From the NCBI GenBank assembly GCA_022814615.1, contig JAKLNE010000089.1, forward strand, positions 1 through 64,000: a DNA stretch of 64,000 nucleotides. The letters are read 5' to 3'. This DNA is from Waltergamsia citrina (Eukaryota > Ascomycota > Sordariomycetes > Hypocreales > Bionectriaceae). This document shows, one piece after another, positions 35,662 through 44,671 of this stretch. The notes beneath the pieces are model-generated. The model was not told where the DNA came from. It saw only the letters and a list, made by a program, of their open reading frames with translations, and ran no database searches. Numbering within the stretch: position 1 is the stretch's first letter; each line of letters opens with the position of its first letter. The translations under genes were made by a program, and so were the position numbers.

Positions 35662-36126
35662 TCAAGGCAACAATGGCCAAGCCCACCGGAGGCCGTGACA
35701 GACCCTCGTGAATTTCGCTCGACCAAACCCATGACGATGCGCAACCTCCCCAAGTTTGCTATCTTTTCTAGGATTGACAACCTCTCTCACACCGTTTCCC
35801 GGGTTTCCCTTTCCTCGACAAAGCCAAGCCGCCATCCGATAAAATTGCCACCTCAGCGTGAACTTGGCAAGCAGGTACACATAGATCGGTACGTGAGAAG
35901 CTGCAAATACGGGTAGCCGTCGAAGAGTATGGCCATCGGTTTGGGCTCGGCTAATGATGTAGAATACGTCGGCGGTTTCGCTGACTTTGTGCAAGCGAGT
36001 GATTGCTAGGCGTCGTTCATGGAGTTCTTCTCGGAGTCGAGCGCGGTACCAGGCGCGGGAGTGTCGTGTAAGACCGAGGTGGTTGTGCCATCGTGAGAGG
36101 ATTGTTTGTGGCGTGAGCGGCATCAT
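35662..36126 (-). CDS. Small conserved fungal protein, function unknown
   Basis: I take the paired ATGs at 36126 (MMPLTPQTILSRWHNHLGLT) as the start, giving about 154 aa to the stop at 35662; the open frame extends 26 codons further upstream. The sequence is basic and helical: TRHSRAWYRARLREELHERR, SETADVFYIISRAQTDG, then LLAKFTLRWQFYRMAAWLC, which is weakly hydrophobic. I believe similar small proteins occur widely in filamentous fungi, but I cannot name a function. The stop lies about 270 bp beyond the golgin stop, in convergent orientation. Confidence 0.6.
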   Translation of the reverse strand: MMPLTPQTILSRWHNHLGLTRHSRAWYRARLREELHERRLAITRLHKVSETADVFYIISRAQTDGHTLRRLPVFAASHVPIYVYLLAKFTLRWQFYRMAAWLCRGKGNPGNGVREVVNPRKDSKLGEVAHRHGFGRAKFTRVCHGLRWAWPLLP

Positions 36127-36840
36127 ATAATGTATTTGTTTGAATTCGATTGGCTGTAAGGGGTTGTTGGGTAATAAAGTTGTTTCGATCTCGCAGCTCG
36201 GCAATCTGGTACGGGAAGACTTGTGCTCTGATTTTATCGCTTAAGTTGACCTCACTCTTTGCTGAGATTGGTCCATGTTCGTCATCTAAAGAAGTGGCTG
36301 GTTGGAGAATTCGCTCATGCAAGTCGGCTAGTCGCAAAGCTCTTGCTCATATAAGTGGCCGAGTTAAGGCAAACTTGAAAGATGTTGGTAACAAGGTTTT
36401 ACTCTACCTTGATAGCTTCACATACTCATTCCTAGCAAAGCTAAAGCTAGATGGAATGATCATTTGCTATCAGGCTCTCAACCATAGCCAGCAAAGTATG
36501 TGCGGCTTTCTGGAAACCAAGCCTCCTTTTTGTCTATTTGGAACCGCAAAGAATCTAACAGATCGCCAGTGTTTGATCCGTCCAAACAGCTAGGTGGAAG
36601 TATCAAACGAAGCAGGCACTGCCATGACTCAATACCGCAACCAGTGAATACTCGTCAGCAGGAACATAGCACAACAAGTAGGTGCCGCATAAAGGCACTT
36701 CCTTCCTACTTGCTGCTGCTCTGTTGTCTTGTGCTGCTGCAGACTTTTCTGGCCTGAAGGAAGCATGGAAGACTACACACTTCTTCCTCCTACTGGGAGA
36801 CACACAGCCTACCAAGTCGACAAAGAACACGCAACTCGAT
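36127..36840. other. Intergenic region between divergent genes
   Basis: About 0.7 kb between the small conserved gene and the P-loop/HAD/UPRT fusion. The fusion frame stays open upstream to 36682 but only with a GTG, so I do not extend the gene into it. Confidence 0.5.
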
Positions 36841-38901
36841 ATGGAATGCTTCATCCCTGGTGTTATGCCAACTACATTGGCTTCTGCTGAATCCGAGCAC
36901 TCTGCCAGCTCTGCTTCCAAGCCAACTGTGATCGGACTCTATGGAATTTCAGGCGCAGGGAAATCGACCCTCCTGAGGGCGCTGAAGCTGAAACCTGACT
37001 TTTTCAAGTTTCTTTTCTTTGAAGGGTCTTCTCTCATCAATGATCGTGTAGCGGGCGGGCTTGAGGCCTTCCAGCAGCTCCCTCGAGAGAAACAGGACGC
37101 TGTTCGTCGCGACGCTATTGATCATGTCAGAGAGGAGTGCTCAAAGATGGGCCGTACTGGAATCGTCACTGGACATTTCAGCTTTTGGAATGAAGCGCAA
37201 GAGGTGTGTGAGCCGGTCTACACGGAAAGCGACCTGAACACGTACACGCACATCATCTACCTTGACTTTTCGGGTTCGACTGTCTTCTCTCGACGAATCA
37301 ACGACAAGAGTAGATTTGGGAACTACGTTTCGATTGAGCATTTGGACAAGTGGAGACGGGAGGAAACACGCCTTATTCGAGAGCTCACACCAAAGCATGG
37401 TATTCTCACCTACTTCACCACCGAACCTGAGGGTTGTCTTCCGCGAGTGGTAAGCTTGATTCACACTTTTCACAAAGCCGCTACAGAATCAAATTCTGCC
37501 ATTGTAAAGGAAAAGGTCTCTCGCTATCTCGGCGAACACTCGCATCTCAATCTCCAGAGAGCTTTGGTCATCGACGGAGACAGGACCCTGTCAGAGTACG
37601 ATACGGGAGACTTGTTTTGGGGGAGGGTTACTGGTCAAAGCCCTCGCTTCGCCGGACTGTCGATTCTTGAAGAGATTTTCAGTGGTCCATTGGGCTACTC
37701 CGAGAAGGCATTCTGGCAGGCAACGCTGGCGTGCGAGGAAACTGTTGATGAGGAGGAGTTTCGCTCCGTCTGCTATGATATTGCCCACCAGGTATACATT
37801 CATTCGGAACTTGCAAATCTTCTGGAGCGTGCCCAGAATACCGATAACATGAGCGTTTTTGTTGTTACCTGTGGTCTCGGATACGCCTGGGAGTTGATTC
37901 TAGCAGAACACAAACTGTCCGCGTGCGTGATTGGTGGCGGCCGGATCGCGGATGGACTTATCGTGACCCCGGAGACCAAGGCTGCAGTCGTAGGGCACCT
38001 TCAGAGCGTAGCTGGCGCTCATGTATGGTCGTTTGGGGACAGTCCGCTTGACATGCCCATGCTGATGAAGGCGGATGATGCAATAGTGGTGGTTGGCGAC
38101 CCAGAGACCCGGAGCTCAAGCATGGACGAGGCACTGGAGAAGGCTTTCGAGAATCCCAACTTTCATCCCATGCAAACTCCTCTACCCCGCGATACTTCGC
38201 TGCTGCTTAAAGGGATGCCCGTGGTCTACCTGAATGACGAGCACCTCCTTACTGACATCTTGACAAAAACTAGTTTCCCCTATCGTCTGGAGCTATACCT
38301 CACGTCACACATATCTGCGGCGAGGCTGCTAGAGTCGTCAATGCGGAATGCTTCTATATCTGGACCCGCCCTGCGGGAAGCCCATAGGCGTGTTGGGCAT
38401 TTTCTTGCTCTTTTATGGGTGGCTGAATTACTCGGAGGGGAAGAGTACGACTTGCCTCATGTACAAGGCTTCGGCCACCGCCTCCGGGATGAGGAAAAGA
38501 CCACTATCATGGCAATGATGCGAGGCGGAGAGCCTATGGCTTTAGGTGTCAATGATGCATTCCCACAAGCGCGGTTTGTCCACGGCTCCTCTACCAAGGA
38601 CATCGAGGCTCATCACTTGAAAGGCCAGAGCGCCATCATTCTTGTGGACTCCGTCGTTAATACCGGCCAAAGCATGGTCGAGTTCGTACAGCATCTACGC
38701 CTCTTAAACGAAAAAGTTCGGATAATTGTCGTTGCCGGTGTCATCCACGCTGGGACTTTGGAAAGGACGAGTGAGTTTTTCCATGTGCTGAGACGCAATA
38801 ATGTCGCTGTGGTGGCGTTGAGAACGTCGGAGAATAAGTTTATGGGAACTAAGGGGACGGATACTGGTAATCGTTTGTTCAACACTATGCATTTGGCTTG
38901 A
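36841..38901 (+). CDS. Triple fusion: P-loop kinase, HAD phosphatase and uracil-phosphoribosyltransferase-like domains
   Basis: A single-exon gene of 686 aa from the first in-frame ATG, at 36841. Domain 1 (about 28-225) is a P-loop nucleotide-binding unit: VIGLYGISGAGKSTLLRAL (Walker A), then VTGHFSFW and HIIYLDFSG, like small-molecule or nucleoside/adenylate-type kinases. Domain 2 (about 238-430) is HAD-type: DGDRTL near residue 245 fits the DxDxT nucleophile motif, and WSFGDSPLDMPMLMKADDA near 397 fits the acidic motif IV. Domain 3 (about 470-686) resembles uracil phosphoribosyltransferase: HRRVGHFLALLWVAEL, MMRGGEPMALGVNDAFP and the PRPP loop ILVDSVVNTGQSM near 600. All key motifs are intact, so three activities on nucleotides or phosphorylated metabolites are plausible. 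The substrate is unknown. The UPRT domain is divergent, so true uracil use is not assured. Confidence 0.85.
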   Translation: MECFIPGVMPTTLASAESEHSASSASKPTVIGLYGISGAGKSTLLRALKLKPDFFKFLFFEGSSLINDRVAGGLEAFQQLPREKQDAVRRDAIDHVREECSKMGRTGIVTGHFSFWNEAQEVCEPVYTESDLNTYTHIIYLDFSGSTVFSRRINDKSRFGNYVSIEHLDKWRREETRLIRELTPKHGILTYFTTEPEGCLPRVVSLIHTFHKAATESNSAIVKEKVSRYLGEHSHLNLQRALVIDGDRTLSEYDTGDLFWGRVTGQSPRFAGLSILEEIFSGPLGYSEKAFWQATLACEETVDEEEFRSVCYDIAHQVYIHSELANLLERAQNTDNMSVFVVTCGLGYAWELILAEHKLSACVIGGGRIADGLIVTPETKAAVVGHLQSVAGAHVWSFGDSPLDMPMLMKADDAIVVVGDPETRSSSMDEALEKAFENPNFHPMQTPLPRDTSLLLKGMPVVYLNDEHLLTDILTKTSFPYRLELYLTSHISAARLLESSMRNASISGPALREAHRRVGHFLALLWVAELLGGEEYDLPHVQGFGHRLRDEEKTTIMAMMRGGEPMALGVNDAFPQARFVHGSSTKDIEAHHLKGQSAIILVDSVVNTGQSMVEFVQHLRLLNEKVRIIVVAGVIHAGTLERTSEFFHVLRRNNVAVVALRTSENKFMGTKGTDTGNRLFNTMHLA

Positions 38902-39225
38902 GATCTACCTAAGATTAGCTTTTCTGGCCTTGCGTGTCAAGTCATACTAGCTGGATCAATATCACACATGGCCAAGTTTAACGTGAGCCTGACCTGCCCT
39001 GCTAACTTCGTGATTCTCACTCATGATTCTTATTATGCAAAGAATATCCTAATTGTAAATGCCTAAGATCAGAGGAGAAAAAAATAGCCGCCTGCCAGAC
39101 GGTGTTCATAACACAACCCGGCATCTTTGTCTTTTCCGTCGAAAACCAAGTAACTACCAGCCACTTTGCTCTGCAGAGCATACTGTTACCACTCGAGCCT
39201 ACAACGGCCATCTTGTGTCGTCTAA
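38902..39225. other. Short intergenic region
   Basis: The 3' flanks of the fusion gene and of the small secreted-protein gene meet here in convergent orientation. Nothing else is visible. Confidence 0.5.
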
Positions 39226-39595
39226 TTAGGCGCAGGAAGCATAGGCCAAGTCATTGTTCTGCCAACAGGGATTTTCAGGTGAACTGCACTTTAGGATGGT
39301 CAGTTGTTGGGGTTATACATGTAGCGGTTATCGTGGACTTACTCCAGCCGGGTCCAGACAGCCTTGGGGGTTTCGACCATCAACATGGCAAAAGTCACTT
39401 CTTACTGTGCCGCCGCTCCCACTTTTGTGAGATCGTTGGCGACAGTTCTGGTGGACACTTAGTTTAACACTTGGTGTGGATGGACACAATACCTACTCCT
39501 TGGATGATAGTTCTAGCTTCTACCTTGGGTTCCGCAGGTGAGGCCACAACCTGGCTGGCAAAAATTGCCGCAAGAGCGAAGATGTGAAGCTGCAT
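39226..39595 (-). pseudogene. Small cysteine-rich secreted protein gene, frame broken or unusually spliced
   Basis: An ATG at 39595 opens a clear signal peptide (MQLHIFALAAIFASQVVASP) that runs to a stop after 43 codons. Just past it, in the +1 frame, from about 39490 to 39342, lies a Gly/Ser- and Cys-rich segment (pieces: LCPSTPSVKL, NCRQRSHKSGSGG, SDFCHVDGRNPQGC) that stops being open exactly at a GTAAGT donor. A 54-nt gap with a CTGAC branch-like site and an AAAG acceptor leads to a last Cys-rich piece (NPCWQNNDLAYASC) ending at a stop at 39226. Seven cysteines in the pieces suit a disulphide-stabilised secreted peptide. The first join needs either a 31- or 58-nt intron with weak sites or a one-base frameshift. 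So this is either a hard-to-predict gene or a recently broken one. Function unknown. Confidence 0.5.
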
Positions 39596-41478
39596 AGTGC
39601 GTTGTTTATTCGAGGTTGAATCTGGAGGGAGAAAAGAGATGTAGAACTTAATGATTGACATATTACATTTTAGAAGAGGGAATAGTAGTGGTTTTTATAG
39701 GTTCTACTCAGCCCCTATTGATTGCCCTTCTGTACTCAAACCTTCGGTATCCAGCTTCCATGCTTTACGCGTTGCTTATCTCGAATCATGGGTCCAGGAT
39801 TGAGTTTCTAAGATCGGCAGTAATGTCTGACGGTTAAATTACATAGAGTAACTATATAACGCACACCATGATTTACCATGCATACCCTGTTCCTCTCTTA
39901 CTAACTAGCTTCTCCACATAATTTCTATTTCTTCAAGGACCGTGAGACTAACAGAGAGACATGCGAGGCTAATTAGCAAAAAGGTTGTCTATAGTCAGAA
40001 AGGACTGCAAGAAAAAAACACCTATAGTACTTCCACGATCGCTAGAATTATACCTATCAAGAGGCTATTTGAAGTGCCTGTCCTCTCTTACTAAATCAGC
40101 ACTAGTGGATCTGGTACAAAGTTGGACTCTTACTAAACGCAAAGAGATACTAGTAGTTATATAATATACTTCTGATAATAGGGTGTGCATATTATGAATA
40201 AGGGTGTTTACAATGTATAACTCCTTAAATTAGTGTTTTCAAGCTTATCCAGGTACAGCTATCGAGTCAATCCAATCCTTTGCAATAAGTATCTTTGACC
40301 TCCTTAAGGTTGAGGCTGAAAACTCGTTGCAGCTTACTCGTATAATTTCATGTTGTTTCAAATACAGGGGCCCGGAGTTTTCGACAGCTGTATGTAGTTC
40401 CTTTCGTAGCATTAAATGGGTCTATGTCGATCAAGTAAGGGTCTTTATCTCTCATGTGTAAGCTGCTGCCAGGTTTTTAGCTACTATCTCCCTTGTTCTA
40501 CAAAGGACAAAACGTAGACAGTGGCAAGGGAAGATTTTGGATGTACTCGTACTGTTAAAAAAAGATCCTTGTACTAAGGTCTTCGGATTGATGATATATA
40601 TGATTTGCTTACATCAGATGACGCAAAGTCTGGGGTAACTCCCGGTCAGGAGCTGTGCTGTCAGCTTACATGCAGGCATAGGAGATCGGCAAGACGGCTC
40701 CTAGCTTCGTTTGCATCAATAGGTTTCTGAATGGAAATAACATCCCACTTCTAACAAGAATGATTGTTCTTAAATCGATCCCCGAACCACGTTGGCTTAG
40801 AGTTCTTCGTACTGGCGCCTGTACTAGGAACGCCGAGCTAAGTAACTACAAGCAATGGCTACAGTGTAATCAGAATTATTAATTCACTTTTGGCAAGTTA
40901 TAGATAGCAAGAGTCTGCGATTAAGAGTATGTATTTCCGAAGATAAGATGACTTGTCTCTTTGTAATTACTAGGCCTATCCACTTACAGCCACAATCTTA
41001 TGTTTATGGACCCACTACATCTCACTGCCGATCAGAGACAAAGTGTTGAATCAACAATTGTGATTCTTGGACGCTGTCAACTTGTCTTAAAAAATTTTTT
41101 CTAGCGCATGGGTCCGTCCAAATTACCCATGAGACTTCGTCTCGAATGATTTGATGTTTTCAGGGTTCGATAGTGGCAGACTCGGGACCCATGAGCCTTC
41201 GGAGATACTTTGTTTGAACAGCGCTGTTGGGCTACAGTCCTTCTCCCTGGGGCTGTGAACTGCGGTGTACTTGTAGGAGCAGTAAAGCAAATTTATCAAG
41301 GCCAAAAAGGCCGAAAGAACTCCTGCCTGATCAAACTTATAAAGAGCTCTGAGTTGTCTGCTTGTACTGGACTTCATTTTCCATTCCAACTAAACAAGCA
41401 ACCGCTCTGAAAACCAACTCACCACCGAATAACACACTCTTTACCTTAGTTCCACCTTCGAACTTCATATTCATCAAA
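39596..41478. other. AT-rich intergenic region
   Basis: About 1.9 kb, visibly richer in A and T than the neighbouring housekeeping block, with stop codons frequent in all frames. No transposase, reverse transcriptase or terminal repeat can be read. It may be decayed sequence, but I cannot show it. Confidence 0.5.
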
Positions 41479-41982
41479 ATGCTTGCCAAGATCTTCACCC
41501 TTCTTTGCGCTGCGGCGTCCGTCAACGCCTTCACGCTCCCCGAGGAAATGGGGGATGGAGTTTTTTTCGTGCCGCCAGGCTCAGACAAGGCCCAGTTCCT
41601 CAGTCCGATTGATAAGTCAAACATGACTGTGCCAAAGACGCCTGGTCACAACAAGAGAGGCTTGCCCATCTCAGAGAAAAACTGCTATGATGGAATTGAT
41701 CTCGCGGACGGAACCAACTATGAACAAGCTAAGGCCAACCTCGGCGCAAAATGCGATGGAGGCGATAAGATCCCAGGGGGGTCTAACATGATCGCCAGGG
41801 TTGGAAGCGTGGCTGTTTACGGCTGTAGCTGGGGAGGTGAAAACAACTGCAACAGTGGCGAGATTAATGAAGCTATGGATGCCATTGACGAGGAATGTGG
41901 AAACTTGTACTCTGGTGACGTCTGGATGCAAGATTGGGCTAAAATCTACGGTCGTGGCCATGCTTGGAACGGCTTTTGCTAA
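41479..41982 (+). CDS. Secreted cysteine-rich protein with Kex2-type pro-region
   Basis: A single exon of 167 aa. The N-terminus MLAKIFTLLCAAASVNAF is a good signal peptide with likely cleavage after SVNA. A pro-region follows with one N-glycosylation-type NMT site, ending at HNKR, a Kex2-type dibasic site near residue 60. The mature part begins GLPISEKNCYDGIDL and has six cysteines (NCYD, KCDG, GCSW, NCNS, ECGN and a C-terminal FC), an even number as expected for disulphides. It is Gly/Asn/Asp-rich and ends with the cysteine. I do not recognise the family. A role as secreted effector, antimicrobial or signalling peptide is inference. The start at 41479 was chosen over upstream in-frame sequence because it begins the signal peptide. 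Confidence 0.75.
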   Translation: MLAKIFTLLCAAASVNAFTLPEEMGDGVFFVPPGSDKAQFLSPIDKSNMTVPKTPGHNKRGLPISEKNCYDGIDLADGTNYEQAKANLGAKCDGGDKIPGGSNMIARVGSVAVYGCSWGGENNCNSGEINEAMDAIDEECGNLYSGDVWMQDWAKIYGRGHAWNGFC

Positions 41983-43705
41983 AATGCCTAATTTTGATTT
42001 TGAAGCTTGGGTTCATTGGTCATACTTGGTTCACAAGTTTCAAAAGAGCTGAGATTCTTGTTTAGGGGCGGGGGATAAGTAATCCATGGTTTTGGAGGCA
42101 TCCTTGTCAATATTATTCGATTCATTAGAGTATGCATTTTCTTAGAATGTTAAGATTTAGAGTAACATATCCCGTTGTGTGATTTTACGAGTAAATTCTT
42201 AATTCAGGCTAAGATCAGCTTTTGGTATTCGCACTCTAATTTTACACCCGACTGTGGAAGGGTTTGCTAATTTACTTTGCTGATGCTACGGCCTTACCAT
42301 GTTGTCGATTAGGATTATCAAGGTTTTTTGGGGATCTGTCTACACCACAAGTCTTATCAAATGCTCATTATACACGAAGATATCAGTTGAGAAACCGAGA
42401 ACTTATGAGCGCATGATGAGAAAGGAAACCTATGTAAGTTTTGATAGACATGTTTTAACTACTACTTTATGTACCTCACCTCCCCGATTAAGGTTTTATT
42501 GTAATACTCCATGTCAGCCGAAACTATACGAGGAAGGATTGTCGTTAGTGTGACATACGTGCTGACTTACCGATTAAGTCTAGCGCACAAGGACCCTTGC
42601 TAAGTGCTTAAGCGTTCGGTAGACATCCGTATCATGATCGTGCAGATTCGATGTCTTCCATCAAAGTTGCACACCAAAATCTACAATGCATTGGTGTTCA
42701 AGAGCATCCGGTCCGCCAGACACAGAACCACATGTCGCATTATCAACTCTAACGCTGATGATGGACGAACGAGAAAGTTTCGTCGACAATTGAACTCTGG
42801 AATACTGCGATTGCCGACATACGATGCATCAGATAGCTAAGAAATTCATAGTGGTTCCCACAGTCACAGGATGGCGGCCCTCCTCGTGTGTGCGCTCTTG
42901 CAATTGAACACACAATGCAAAGATCTACATCTGCCCAGGGTCGTCAAGGGGAACCTCCACTTATTAAGTCATAGATAATATTTGCCACTAAATTAGATTC
43001 CACAAGTACATGTAAGCCCTATCTCAATACTACATGGGATAGAGTCTTACCAAAGCATGGTTCGGAGTAACAAGAACCGGGTGACTGGTACTTTTCCCAA
43101 TGGTCAGTAGTAAGGTAGAGCACCAGGTTTCGGACCAGGTTCCGGACAACCCATGCAGAAAATCCTGCTTTGGGTTGAGATCTGCAGCTATTTCGAAACC
43201 TTGAGATACCCTTGTACGGTCCGCGTTCGTTGAGGCAGCCCCGAATCCGGTACTCTGTCTAGCGTACAATATCACTCTGATGCAAATTGCCTTTTCAAAC
43301 TTGTAGGGGATTGGGTCGTTGAATCCCTAGTCGCTGACTCATCCTAACTTTTGTCCGGTATCAATGCCTGTTCTATGCACCCTGTCCCAGGAACCAAACA
43401 ACGTTAGGAGTGAGGCTAAGTTCACACATGTCTTTATGATCTGGACCGGAAGTGCGGCTCATAAATTTTATCATATATTGAGATCTGCGCAGCATGTAAG
43501 CGACGTAAAGCAGGTTGCCTTGGACATCTACTTGGACAAAGGCCTCCTTGTTCGTGTATTCTCAGTTTCTCATTGTCGTCCGTTCTCCTCTCTTCGTGGT
43601 TGAATTTTGATATATAACAAGGTCTCCATCAGTCATATCATCTTTCACTCAAGACTTTCCGGAAACGCTGTACCTATTTCTCCCCAACCTCCTCTTCTTG
43701 TCATT
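41983..43705. other. AT-rich intergenic region
   Basis: About 1.7 kb between two secreted-protein genes. Only short frames occur (for example 42604-42840), with no signal peptide or domain. No gene is supported. Confidence 0.5.
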
Positions 43706-44671
43706 ATGCTTTTTCGACAATCATTGGCTTTGGTAGCCATGAGCAACCCCATGACATGGGCACACCCAAGCTCAAGATCTCACTCCGCTACCGCCAATTT
43801 TCTTGAGTCAAGCACCAACAAACGCGTGGGCATTGCTTTCGAGGACTCTGTCTTGGAAAGACGACAAGGACAAGTGGCTGATTACTGTCAAATTGTTGAC
43901 ACGGCTATACGTGTGATTGGCTCTGTTCCTGAGGGATACCGAGGGGAGGCGATTGCTACTACCAGTGGCTCTCTTGGCGCTGGTTTTAGCGCTTTCTTTA
44001 CTTGCCGGGCTATGAATGGTAACAACTGTGCCGATGTGGGTGCGGCAATTGGCACGGCCATTGCGACCATCTCGATCGGCGTTTCCGTCAGTCTTCATAT
44101 GCCTGTCAAGGGCACTGAGAACGTGGAAAGCAAACGCAGCGAGGCAGAGATCGTCGAAGCCTATGGCGATCGACTCCGTTCCCTTGGACACAGATTTGAA
44201 TCTTTGGAAATTGATGTCGCCCCTACACCCCGAGACCTATCTGGAAATGAATCCGCGATCGGTGGGCTGGCCGGTACCAACCTGAAGATTCGAGGTCTCC
44301 AAAGTGATGAGCACGCACACAGCAGTGATCATGATATCAACCTAGATTCTGGCAGAGCTATGTCTAGAATTAATCTAGATGCTGCGTCTGGTGATAGGAG
44401 CAAACGAGTAGATGGCGATGCCTTCAAAGTCAGCTACGAGTTCTATCAAGTATACGATGCTACTGTTCCTGATGAAGAGGGAATCAAGGGGCTGTCAGCT
44501 AGCGTAGCCGCTGATTGGCTAGCGAGGGCCGATGGAGATGAAGCAATGGCAGAATATTTTGCTGACTTGGACTTTGGTGGAAGCCATAAGGTGGCATTTC
44601 ATATTACTCCTGAGACGGGAACCAATTGGTCTGAGGAATGGGAGGATCCTAAAGCTTGTGGAACAAATTAA
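43706..44671 (+). CDS. Predicted secreted protein with multiple dibasic processing sites
   Basis: A single exon of 321 aa from the ATG at 43706. The N-terminus MLFRQSLALVAMSNPMTWAH reads as a signal peptide. Dibasic sites that Kex2-like proteases could cut occur at ESSTNKR, LERR (before QGQVADYCQ), ESKR (before SEAEIVEAYG) and RSKR (before VDGDAFKVSY). Between the second and third lies a small Ala/Gly-rich hydrophobic unit with three cysteines (DYCQ, TCRA, NCAD) and the stretch VGAAIGTAIATISIGVSVSL, which could insert in a membrane. The last part is acidic (LSASVAADWLARADGDE) with a fourth cysteine near the end (ACGTN). I do not recognise the family. The architecture, signal peptide plus several peptides cut by Kex2, resembles precursor proteins; any toxin-like or effector role would be speculation. 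Confidence 0.7.
   Translation: MLFRQSLALVAMSNPMTWAHPSSRSHSATANFLESSTNKRVGIAFEDSVLERRQGQVADYCQIVDTAIRVIGSVPEGYRGEAIATTSGSLGAGFSAFFTCRAMNGNNCADVGAAIGTAIATISIGVSVSLHMPVKGTENVESKRSEAEIVEAYGDRLRSLGHRFESLEIDVAPTPRDLSGNESAIGGLAGTNLKIRGLQSDEHAHSSDHDINLDSGRAMSRINLDAASGDRSKRVDGDAFKVSYEFYQVYDATVPDEEGIKGLSASVAADWLARADGDEAMAEYFADLDFGGSHKVAFHITPETGTNWSEEWEDPKACGTN

Noticed and set aside
36682..36840. Upstream extension of the triple-fusion protein with a hydrophobic segment resembling a signal peptide
   Set aside because: The frame there opens only with GTG, and the first in-frame ATG is at 36841. The extension has no domain, and a cytosolic nucleotide enzyme does not need a signal peptide.
39596..41478. 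Decayed transposon in the AT-rich gap
   Set aside because: I could not read any transposase or reverse-transcriptase remnant or find terminal repeats by eye, so it remains unclassified AT-rich DNA.
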